DNA of 64,000 nt from Nocardia ninae NBRC 108245 (lineage in GTDB: Bacteria; Actinomycetota; Actinomycetes; Mycobacteriales; Mycobacteriaceae), in NCBI RefSeq assembly GCF_007990755.1, contig NZ_BJXA01000018.1:1-64000 (forward strand), given 5' to 3'. The notes beneath the pieces were generated by a model. It saw nothing but the letters and a program-made list of their open reading frames with translations. It did not search any database and was not told the origin of the DNA. The position numbers and the translations under genes were made by a program. Of this stretch, positions 33,958 through 45,900 are shown in pieces. Position 1 is the stretch's first letter. Each line of letters begins with the position of its first letter.

Positions 33958-36900
33958 CACAGACCCACCTCTCGATTCATCCTGCGCAGCGCCGGTCTGC
34001 GCGACGGCGCCAATTCCGGCCATCGGCGGTCGAGTTCGGCGACCGTCGCGGCGTCGAAGATCACCCGGATCGGGACTTCGACGCCGAGCACCGCCCGAAT
34101 CCGGCTGGCCAGGCGGGTCGCCAGCAACGAATGCCCACCGAGCGCGAAGAAGCTGTCGTCCACGCCGACCCGGTCGAGTCCGAGGATCTCGGCGAACAAT
34201 CCGGCGAGCACCCGTTCCCGCTCGCTACTCGGCGCCCGATACTCCGCCGCGGCGGCGAACTCCGGGTCCGGCAGTGCCGCACGATCGAGTTTTCCATTCG
34301 CGGTCAACGGCACATCGTCGATCACCATCACCACCGACGGCACCATGAACTCCGGCAACTGCTCAGCCGCCAATTCCCTTACGGCGGCGGGCAAAAGCGT
34401 GTCCTGGGGGTTGCTGGCGTACGGCGTCGGATCGTCCACTTCTGCCGACGGCACATAAACGTCGGTCAGCGGTCGGCTTTGTGCCGTCGCGGTGTCGACG
34501 AACACCGCGTCCATCCGATCCGGCTGCGCCGACCAGGTGACCGCCGTGGTGTAGCCCAGTCGGTCGCCCAGCACGTGCAGGTCTTCGGGCAGCAATCCGG
34601 CATCCCGTCGCGCGGCGGGGTCGGCGAGGATGCCCTCGAATCCCGCTGCTCGCGGATCGGTGCGCGGAGCGGACGGAACGGACTCACCGGTTCGGATTCG
34701 GTGCACCGCCTCGATCTGGCCGGTCAGCCCGGCGTGTGGGATCCCGGTGACCCGGATGCCGTCCGGGTGTCGGGTTTGCAGCAGGGTGCGCAACCAGTCG
34801 TGGTCGCGGAACACGACTTTCGGCACCTCGGCGACGGACAGCGCTTTCGTGGGCGTCTTGTGCAGGACCACGTCGTATCGGTAGCGGGTCAACTCGTTGA
34901 CCGAGTAGCCGCGTTTGAGTTCGATATCGACGGTCTCGAAGTCGGTGGCCCGGCACAGCGCGTGGAAGTACTCCGGCGCGACCAGCAATTCCTGTTCGGC
35001 GAATACCGTGCGGCGCACCCGTTCCCGAATGGCCGCCGGGTCGTCGCCGTCGTTGCGGGCGATCTGCACCGCCGTGGTGAACTCCTCCAGCAGACCCAGA
35101 TTTCGGACGTCACCGACGAATATCGCGCCGCCGGGAGCCAGCAGGCCGAGCGCCTGTTCGAGGACTCGACGCAGATACCGTTCGCCGGGGAAGTACTGCA
35201 CCACCGAGTTCACGACCACCGTGTCGAAATACTCTTCCGGCAATCCCGCGATGTCCTCGGCGGATCGGACACTCAGCGAAACTCGCTCGGCCCACGGCGC
35301 GTCGAGTTCGTCCAACTGGTGTTGCAGGGTGGCGATGGTCGCGGCGGAGAAGTCCGCGGCCCAGTATTCGTCGCAGTCCGGTGCCAATTGGGACAACAAC
35401 AAGCCGGAGCCGACACCGATCTCGAGTACTCGCCGCGGTGCCAGGCCGCGGATGCGCTGCACCGTGGCTTCGCGCCATTCACGCATCTGCTCGATCGGAA
35501 TGGACGTCCCGGTATAGCTGCTGTTCCAGCCGCCGAAGTCCATCCCGAAGCCCGTCGGCGCCTTGTCCCCGTTGCCGTTTCCGGACCTGTCGGCTTTCTG
35601 GCCCGCGGCGCCGTACAGGTCGTCGTACACCTTGCGCCACTGCCCGACCAATTCCGCTTCACCGACGACCGGCCCGGATCGGTCCGCGACCACATAGCCC
35701 ACCAGCTGCTGTCCGCCGGTGCTGCTGTCGCGCACGACGACCACCGCGCGGGACACCGAAGGGTGTTGCTCCAGAGCGGTTTCCACCTCACCGGGCTCCA
35801 CCCGGAAGCCGCGGACCTTGACCTGATCATCGGCTCGGCCGACGAACTCCAACTGTCCGGAGTTGTTCCAGCGCACCACATCACCGGTGCGATACAGGCG
35901 ACCGCCACCGATCGGATCGAAGGGGTCGGCGACGAACCTGGCGGCGGTGAGCCCTGCGCGTCCGTGGTAACCCCGCGCCAACTGGGTGCCCGCCACGTAC
36001 AGCTCCCCCGCGACACCCACCGGCACCGGCGCCAACCACGAATCCAACACGAAGACGCGCACATTCACCGATGGGCGCCCGATCGGCACCGCACCTTCGA
36101 TGTCGCCGAGCACGTCGTAGTCGGTCACGCACGCCGTTGTTTCGGTAGGCCCGTAGCCGTTCATCACCTGCACGCCTGCGTGCTTCGCGTTCAGCTTGCG
36201 CAACACGGCAGCTGTCAGTTCGGCACCGCCGGCGATCACCCGCCGCAGACTGCGCAGCGGTGTGCCGGGCAACGGCTCCACATGATCGGCCAGCGCCGAC
36301 AACAGCGGTGGCGTCGCGAACATCTTTGTTACCGAACGGCGTTCGATCAGATCGGTGAGCTCGACCAGATCCGAACGCGAAGATTCCGTCACCACCAGCG
36401 CCGCACCACCGGCCAACGCGGGCCAGATCTCATAGGTCGTGGCGTCGAATGCGATCGAGGAATGCGTCAATACCCGGTCCTCGGGATCGACCGACCAGGC
36501 TCGGGCAACCAGGTTCACCAGGTTACGGTGGGTGATCTCCACACCTTTCGGAACGCCCGTGGAGCCGGAGGTGTAGGTCACGTAGGCCAAATGCTGTGGC
36601 CGCAGACCGATCCCAGCCAAATCCCCGGGTTCGCCACCGTTGGCGCCCGGTGCGTCCAGATAGTGATGCGGGACTTCTGAGTCGGGCAAAAAGTGGGCGG
36701 TAGCAGAGTCGGTCACGACAACGACCGGCGCTGCGTCGGAAAGGATGAACGACAACCGATCCGACGGATACCCGGGATCGATCGGCAGATATGCGCCGCC
36801 GGCCTTCAGCACACCCAGCAGCGCCACGATCAACTCCACCGACCGTGGCAGGGCCACCGCGACCAGCGAGTCCGGGCGTACGCCGCGCGCGACCAGCGTG

Positions 36901-39900
36901 CGCGCCAAGCCGTCGGCTCGGGTATCGAGTTCCCGATACGAGATCTCCGTGCTGCCTCCGATTACCGCAGTGGCCGTTGGTGTCCGGGCAACCTGGGCCT
37001 CGAACAATTCGACCATGGTGGTGTCCGCGACCTCGACGGCGGTGTTGTTCCACCGCCGCAGCACCGATTCCTGTTCCTCGGTATCGAGGACGTCGATCGC
37101 CCCCACCGGGCCACCAGGGTCCGTCACGATCCGGTCCAGTATTCGCACGAACCGGTTCACCATCGACTCGACGGTGAACCGGTCGAACAGGTCGGTCGAG
37201 TACTCGACGAACCCGCTCCACGGATCACCGGCGGGCGCGTCGGCGACGTTGAAGAACAAGTCGAACCGCGAGGCGGCGATGGACGCGGGATAGGGCTCGA
37301 ACCCGACCCCCGGCAGCCGCAGGGTCGGCAGCGCGTTGTTCTGGAAGGCCAACGACACCTGGAACAGCGGGTGATGCGCCGCCGAGCGGGCCGGATTCAA
37401 CAACTCCACCAGCAATTCGAACGGAACATCCTGATTCTCGTACGCCGCCAACGCCTTCGACCGAACCTGTGCCACCACCTCGGCGAAAGACGTTGCCGGA
37501 GCGACAGTTGCCCGCAGCACCCAGGTGTTGACGAAGAACCCGACCAGGTCGGCCAACGCCTCGTCGGTCCGGCCGGCGATCGGTGAGCCGAGCGGAATAT
37601 CCTCTCCGGCACCGAGTTTGAACAACAGCACCGCCAACGCCGACTGCAGCACCATCGACACCGTCGCGCCTTCGCGGGCCGCCAACCGCTCCACCGCGGT
37701 ACGGATCTCCGGCTCGACACCGAAGACCACCATGTCACCGCGGTAGCTGGCCACCCGGGGTCGCGGCCGGTCGGTCGGCAACCGCAGCTGCTCCGGCAAC
37801 CCGTCGAGCTCACGACGCCAGTACTCGTACTGCTGGGACAGCACGCTGTCCGGATCGTCCGGCGACCCGAGGAATTCTCGCTGCCACAGCGTGTAGTCCA
37901 CGTACTGCACCGGCAGCGGCGCCCAGCGCGGCGCCCGATGTTCGAGCCGCGCGGCGTAGGCGGTGGCCAGATCCCGCAGCAGCGGTGCCGCCGACCAGCC
38001 GTCGCCCGCGATGTGATGGACCAGCAGCACCAGCACACACTCATCGCCGCCGGCTCGGAACACGGTGGCGCGGATGGGAATCTCCGACGACAGATCGAAC
38101 GCGTAGCGCACGGCGGCGTTCACGGCCGCGTCCAGCTCCGCCGGATCCACGGTCTCCACTTCGACCGTGACCGGCACCTCGACGCTGTCCGCCGCGAGTA
38201 CCCGCTGGGTCGGCACCCCCTCGGCCTCGACGAAAACCGTCCGCAAACTCTCGTGGCGGGCCACCACATCACCGAGCGCGGCCGCGAAAGCCGATGCGTC
38301 GAACACGCCGCTCAGCCGGACCGGCAACGGCATGTTGTACGTAGCCGATGGCCCTTCGAGCCGATGGATGAACCACAGCCTGCGCTGCGCGAACGACAGC
38401 GGAACCACATCCGGCCGTGGCCGGGGCAGCAGCGGCGGACGCACCTGCACCTCGGCATCGAGCCGAGTCACCAACTGCGCCACCGTCGGTGCGTCGAAGA
38501 TCGTCCGGATCGGGACCTCCACCCCCGTCACCGCACGGATCCGGCTGGCCAGGCGAGTAGCCAGCAGCGAGTGACCACCCAGCGTGAAGAAGTTGTCGTC
38601 CACACCGACCCGGTCGAGGCCGAGGATCTCGGCGAACAATTCGGCCAGTACCTGTTCGCGCTCGCTGTCCGGCGCGCGGTACTCCGCCGACGAGGCGAAC
38701 TCCGGATCCGGCAGCGCCCGGCGATCCAGTTTCCCGCTGGAGGTCAACGGCACCGAGCCGATCACCATCACCGTCGCGGGCACCATGAACTCCGGCAATC
38801 GGTCACTCGCCCACCGGCGTACGTCGGCGGCCAGCAGACCCGCCTGCGGGTTGTTGGCGTACGCCGCCGGATCGCCCACCGGGTCGGTGGCTGTGTACAC
38901 GTCGGCCAGTGGCCTGTCGCCGAGGGTCGCGGCGTCGACGAAGACCGCATCCATCCGGTCCGGCCGGGCGGACCAGGTGACCGCGGTTGCGTAGCCGAGT
39001 CGACGGCCGAGCAGATGCAGGTCTTCCGGTACGACGCCCGCGCGATCGCTGATCGTCTCGAGTATCCCTTCGAAGCCGACACCGAGTGCGTCGGTCGCGA
39101 TGCCGGCGTGGCCCGCCTCGATCCGATGCGTCGCCTCGACCTCACCGACCAGGCCGGCATGCGGGACACCGGTAATCCGAATACCGTCCGGATGCTGGTC
39201 ACGCAGCAGGGTCTGCAACGAATCATGGTCGCGGAAAGCGGCTTTCGGTACCTCGGCGACCGAAAGCGGGTTCACCGCAGCCGGATGCAGCACCACGTCG
39301 TACCGGTAGCGCGTCAACTCGTTCATCGAGTAGCCGCGTTTGAGTTCGATGTCGACGGCACCGATATCGAGGACGTCGCCGAGCGCGAGGAAGTACTCCG
39401 GCGCCAGCAGCAGCTCCTGTTCGGCGGAGATGTCGCGGCGGACCCGGTCGGCGACCGCCACCGGATCGTCGCCGCCGTTGCGAGCGATCTGCGCGGCGGT
39501 GGTGAACTCCTCCAGCAGCGCCAGATTCCGGACGTCACCGATGAACACCGCGCCACCCGGAGCCAGCACGCGCAGCACCCGCTCGAGCACCCGGCGCAGA
39601 TAGCTCTGGCTGGGGAAGTACTGGATCACCGAGTTCAACACGACCGTGTCGAAATAGTGTTCCGGCAATCCTTCGGTCTCGTCGGCACCGCGCACGCTCA
39701 GCGAGACACGGTCGACCCACTCCTCGTTCAGTTCGCCCAGCTGTCGTTGCAGCGTGCTGATGGTCGCGGACGAGAAGTCCGTCGCCCAGTATTCGACGCA
39801 GTCCGGTGCCAGCTGCGACATCAGCAAGCCCGACCCCACCCCGATCTCCAGCACGCGCCGCGGACTCAGCCCCCGAATACGCTCGACGGTGGTCGCGCGC

Positions 39901-42900
39901 CATTCGCGCATCTGTTCCACCGGGATCGCGCCCCCGGTGTAGCTGCTGTTCCAGCCGCCGAAACCGGTAACGAACCCGACCTCGTCACCATCGACAGCAC
40001 CGATGTCCGGTGCCTGCTCGGCGCCGGCGTACAGGTCGTCGTAGACCCGCCGCCACTGCCCCACCAGTTCGCCTTCGCCGACGGTGGCCCCCGAGTGGTC
40101 GGCGACCACGTACCCGACCAACTGCTTTCCGGCCTCCGAGTCGTGTGCCACGACCACCGCCTGCGCCACCGAAGGATGTTGGGCCAGGACGCTCTCCACC
40201 TCGCCGGGTTCGACCCGGAAGCCACGGATCTTGACCTGATCATCGACCCGGCCCGCGAACTCCAGCACTCCCGCCGCAGTCCAGCGCACCACGTCGCCGG
40301 TGCGATACAGCCTGCCGCCACCGGTCCGGTCGAACGGGTCGGCCACGAACCGGGCCGCGGTCAGTCCGGCCCGCCCGTGATAGCCGCGCGCCAGCTGGGC
40401 ACCCGCCACATACAACTCGCCCGAAACCCCCACCGGCACCGGCACCAGCCACGAATCCAGCACGAACACTCGCGAATTCGCCACTGGCACACCGATCGGC
40501 ACCACCGCACCCGGTTCGTCCTCGGGCACGCGATAGGCGGTCACGTCGACGGTCGCCTCGGTCGGACCGTACAGATTGTCGACCCGAAGGTCGGGGCAGG
40601 TGCCACGCAGCGCCCGCACCAACCCGGAGGTCAAGGTGTCGGCACCGGTATTGACCTGGCGCAGACTCCGGAAAGGGCTGTCCGGCAACGCTTCCACATG
40701 ATCGACCAACGCCGACAGCAACGGTGGTGTGGCGAACATCTTCGTCACCGACCAGGTCTCCACCAGCCGCGTGATCTCCCCCGGGTCCGAGCGCTGCTCG
40801 CCGGCGACGACCAATGTCGCACCACCGCACAGGGCCGGCCAGATCTCATAGGTCGACGCGTCGAAGGCGATCGACGAATGCACCAGCACCCGGTCCTCGA
40901 CACCCGCCTGCCACGCCTGGTTGACCAGGTTGACGACGTTATGGTGCGTGATGCCAACACCTTTCGGAACACCGGTGGAGCCCGAGGTGTAGATCACGCA
41001 CGCCAGATTGTGCGCGCCCACCGCGACCACCCGGTCCAGACCGGCTCGATCACCGTCGAGCGCCTCCATGGAGTCCAGATAGAGGTGTGGCGTCGCGGTC
41101 GGTGGCAGCGCGTGCGCGGTGGCCGAGTCGGTCACGACGACCACCGGCGCGGCGTCGGCGAGGACGAACGCCAGCCGATCCGAGGGGTACGCGGGATCGA
41201 TCGGCAGATATCCGCCACCGGCTTTCAGCACACCCAGCAGGGTGACGATCAGGTTCGTGGACCGCGGCAACGCCACCGCGACCACACCGTCCGGGCCGAC
41301 GCCGCGCGAGATCAACGCCCGCGCCAGCCGATCGGAGCGCCGGTCCAGATCCTGGTACGTCAGCTTCGCGTCCGCGCAGACGACCGCGATCGCATCCGGG
41401 GTCGCGGCGACCTGCGCGGCGAACAGCTCGGTGAGGGTGGCGGCGGCCGGTACCTCGACCGTGGTGTCGTTCCACCGGCGCAGCACCAGTTCGCGCTCGT
41501 CGGTGTCGAGGAGATCGATGGCGCCCACCGGGACTTCGGGATCCGACCCGACCTGCCGCAGCAGGCGGACCAGCCGGGCCGCCATCGCCTCGACGGTGGA
41601 CCGGTCGAACAGTTCGGTCGCATACTCGACGAACCCGCTCCACGGGTCACCGGCCGGGGCTTCGGCGATGTTGAAGAACAGATCGAACCGCGCGGTCGCG
41701 GTGGCCGCGGGGTAGGGCTCGATCCGCACGCCCGACAGCTCGAGTGCGGGCAGCGTGTTGTTCTGGAAGGCCAGCGTCACCTGGAACAACGGATGATGCG
41801 CCGCCGAGCGAGCCGGGTTCAGCAACTCCACCAGCAGTTCGAACGGAACATCCTGATTCTCGTAGCCTGCCAACGCCTTTTCCCGCACCACACCCAATAT
41901 CTCGGTGAACGACGCGTCCGGGACGACAGCCGCCCGCAGCACCCAGGTATTGACGAAGAACCCGACCAGCTCGGCCAGTGCCTCGTCGGTCCGGCCCGCG
42001 ATCGGCGCACCGATCGGAATATCTTCTCCGGCACCGAGTTTGAACAGCAGGACGGCCAGCGCCGACTGCAACACCATCGACACAGTCGCACCTTCACGGG
42101 CCGCCAACCGCTCTACCGCGGCACGGATCTCCGACTCGATCTGGAAGTGCACCATGTCGCCGCGATAACTGGCCACCCGCGGCCGCGGCCGATCGGTCGG
42201 CAACCGCAACTGCTCGGGCAGCCCCTCGAGTTCGCGGCGCCAATACTCGAACTGCTGCGACAACACGCTGTCCGGATCGGTCGCCGAGCCGAGCAGTTCC
42301 CGCTGCCACAACGTGTAATCCGCGTACTGCACCGGCAACGGCCGCCACCGCGGTGCCCGATGGTCCTTTCGTGCGGCGTACGCCTCGGACAGATCGCGCA
42401 GCAACGGCGTCAACGACCAGCCGTCACCGGCGATGTGATGGATCAGCAACACCAGCACAGCTGCATCGTCCGTCCGGCGGAACACAGTGGCGCGCAACGG
42501 GATCTCCGACGACAGATCGAAGCCGTAGCGCACCGCCGAGGTCACCGCCGCGTCGGTCTCGGCGGGATCGGCGGCCCGCATGTCCGTCACCGTGACCGGT
42601 ACCTCGACGCTGTCCACGTCCAGGACCTGTTGGGAGGGCACACCATCGGCGTCGACGAAGATCGTCCGCAAGCTCTCGTGCCGCATCACCACATCGCCGA
42701 TCGCGGCGGTCAACGCCGCCACGTCCACGCCGTGCAACCGCACCGCCAGCGCCATGTTGTAGGTGGCCGACGGCCCCTCCAACCGGTGGATGAACCACAG
42801 TCGCCGCTGGGCGAACGACAGCGGAACCACGTCCGGCCGTGGCTGGGCCAGCAGGGCCGGGCGCACCTGCACGCCCGCGTCGAGCCGGGTCGCCAACTGC

Positions 42901-45900
42901 GCCACCGTCGGCGCGTCGAACACCGTCCGGATCGGTACCTCGATGCCGAGCTCAACCCGGATCCGGCTGGCCAGGCGGGTCGCCAGCAGCGAGTGGCCAC
43001 CGAGCTCGAAGAAGCTGTCGTCCACGCCCACCCGGTCGCGTCCGAGGACCGCCCCGAACAACTCGGCCAGCACCCGTTCGCGCGCACTGCCCGGCGCCCG
43101 GTACCGCACCGAGGACACCGACTCCGGCGCGGGCAGCGCCGCGCGGTCCAGTTTTCCGTTCGCGGTCAACGGCACCGCGTCGATCACCATCACCACCGTC
43201 GGCACCATGAACTCCGGCAGCCGTTCGGCGGCGAAGTCGCGCACCTGCGCGCCGACGAGGTCGGTACGGTCGGCGACCACATAGCCGATCAGCTGCTTGT
43301 CACCGGTGTCGCCGTCACGTACCACCACGAGCGCCTGCGCCACCGAAGGATGTTGCGCCAGTACCGATTCGACCTCGCCGGGCTCGACCCGGAAGCCGCG
43401 GATCTTGACCTGGTCATCGATGCGACCCAGGAACTCCACCTGCCCGCCGTGGTTGCGGCGCACCAGATCACCGGTGCGGTACAGCCGGCCACCGTTCGGG
43501 TCGAAGGGATCGGCGACGAACCGTGCCGCGGTCAGATCGGCCCGGCCGTGGTATCCCCGGCCCAACTGCGCACCGGCGACATACAACTCACCCGCCACCC
43601 CGGGCGGGACGGGCGCCAACCATGAATCCAGCACGAACGCCTGAACATTCGCCAACGGGGCTCCAATCGGCACCAAGGCCTCATCGAAGTGCTCCCCGGG
43701 CCGGAACGGCCGGCGAATCGCGAAGGTCGTTGTCTCGGTGGGCCCGTAGACATGCACGATGCGGGTCTGCGGGCACAGGCGCAGTGCACGCGCGAAGACC
43801 TCCGGCGGCATCTCCTCGCCGCCGACCCACACCTCGCGAAGCCCGGCGAGCGCGTCCGCGCCATGGTCGACGAACAACTCGAACAACCGAGTGGTGAGGA
43901 ATACCGCGGTCACCTTGTGCGCCACCAACTGCCGTCCCAGCACCGCGATATCGGTGCGGCCCGGCGGCGCGACGACTATCCGGCCGCCGCCGAGCAGCGG
44001 CACCCAGATCTCGTAGGTGGAGGCATCGAACGCGACCGACGAATGCACCAGCACGCTCGCGTGCGCACCGTCGTGCCAACTGTGCTTGGTCGCGAAGGCG
44101 ACCACGTTGCGGTGGGTGACGGCAACACCTTTCGGAACTCCGGTGGAGCCCGAGGTGTAGATCACGTAGGCCAGATTCTGCGACGCCGCCGCGACGGCTC
44201 GATCCAGCGTGGCGCCCTCCACCACATCGGTCGTGTCCAGGTAGAGGTGCGGAGCCGCCGTCTCGGGCAGGAGATCGACGGTGGCGGAATCGGTCACGAC
44301 GACCACGGGGGCCGCGTCGGTCAGGATGAACGCCAGCCGATCCGACGGATAGGTCGGATCGATCGGCAGGTACCCGCCACCGGCCTTCAACACCGCGAGC
44401 AACGCAACGATCAACTCCACCGACCGAGGCAACGCCACGGCGGCGATGGTGTCGGGGCCAACCCCGCGCGAAATCAGGACGCACGCCAATTCGGTTGCCC
44501 GCGTGTCGAGTTCCCGATACGAGATCTCGTCGTCACCGCAGACCACGGCCACCGCGTCCGGCGTGCGCGCGACCCGCTCCTCGAACGACGCGACCACGGT
44601 GGCGTCCCGGTCGACCGGGGCAGCGGTGTCGTTCCACCGGTACAAGACCAGGTCACGTTCGTCGCTGTCCAGGACATCGACCGCCCCCACCGCGGTGTCC
44701 GGATCCGACACCACCTGGCGCAGGATCCGCACCAGCCGACCGGCCATGGCTTCGACCGTGGACCGATCGAACAGATCGGTGGCGTATTCGATGTATCCGT
44801 CCCACCCTGCGCCGTTGTCGCGCGCATCGGCCGGGGCGTCGCCGATATCGAAGGTCAGATCGAAGCGCGAGGTGTTGGTGGCCGGCATGTGCGGTGTCAC
44901 CCGCGCTCCCGGCAGCCGGAGGGTGGGCAGCGTGTTGTTCTGCAACGTCAGCAGGACTTGGAACAGCGGATGGTACGCCGACGAGCGGGTCGGATTCAGC
45001 AGCTCGACCAGCAACTCGAACGGCGCGTCCTGATTGTCGTAGGCCGCCAGCGCTTTCGTGCGGACACCCTCGAGAATCTCGGTGAATGACGCTGCGGGAG
45101 AGACCGTTGCACGCAACACCCAGGTGTTGACGAAGAAGCCGACCAGATCGGCCAGCGCGTCATCGGTACGGCCGGCGATCGGCGAGCCGATCGGGATGTC
45201 CTCGCCCGCACCGAGTTTCGCCAGCAGCACTGCCAGCGCCGACTGCCACACCATGGACACCGTCGCGCCCTCGCGGGCCGCCAAACGCTCCACCGCGGTA
45301 CGCACCTCGGGTTCGATGTCGAACAACACCACGTCGCCGCGGTAGCTGGCCACCCGTGGCCGAGGCCGGTCGGTCGGCAACCGCAGTTGCTCCGGCAGAC
45401 CGTCGAGTTCGGCGCGCCAGTAACCGAACTGGCGCGACAGCACACTGTCGGGATCGTCCGGCGAGCCCAGCAGTTCCTGCTGCCACAGCGTGTAGTCGAC
45501 GTACTGCACCGGCAGCGGCGCCCACTCCGGTGCCCGCCCTTCCCGGCGCACCGCGTACGCCGTCGACAGATCGTCCAGCAGCGACGCCGCCGACCAGCCG
45601 TCGCTAGCGATGTGATGGATCAGCACAAGCACCGTCCACTCGTCGTCCCCGTACCGGAACGCGCTCGCACGGATCGGGATCTGCGTGGACAGCTCGAACG
45701 GATACCGCGCCGCCTCGGCGACCGCCGCGTCCACCGCATCGGGAGCAACGTCGGCGATGGTCACCGGCACCTCGACGTCGTGCGCCGCGAGGACGTGTTG
45801 GGCTGGGACGCCGTCGGTTTCGACGAAGACCGTGCGCAGACTCTCGTGCCGGGCCACCACATCGCACACCGCCGCCGTGAACGCCGCCGCATCGAAGGCG

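Noticed and set aside
13174-34023. Earlier ATG at 34023 for the second NRPS gene
   Set aside because: It adds residues with no family similarity and overlaps the upstream gene by 67 bp, while ATG 33957 has both a ribosome site and a TGATG junction.
37938-43625. Very long plus-strand open frame opposite the first NRPS gene
   Set aside because: It is a high-GC shadow: Arg/His/Gln-rich, no domain, and its opposite strand encodes recognisable C, A, MT and T domains. The same applies to long antisense frames at 1348-4254, 5800-7797, 13237-16812, 17779-19929, 24730-27693, 27799-32598 and 46164-49169.
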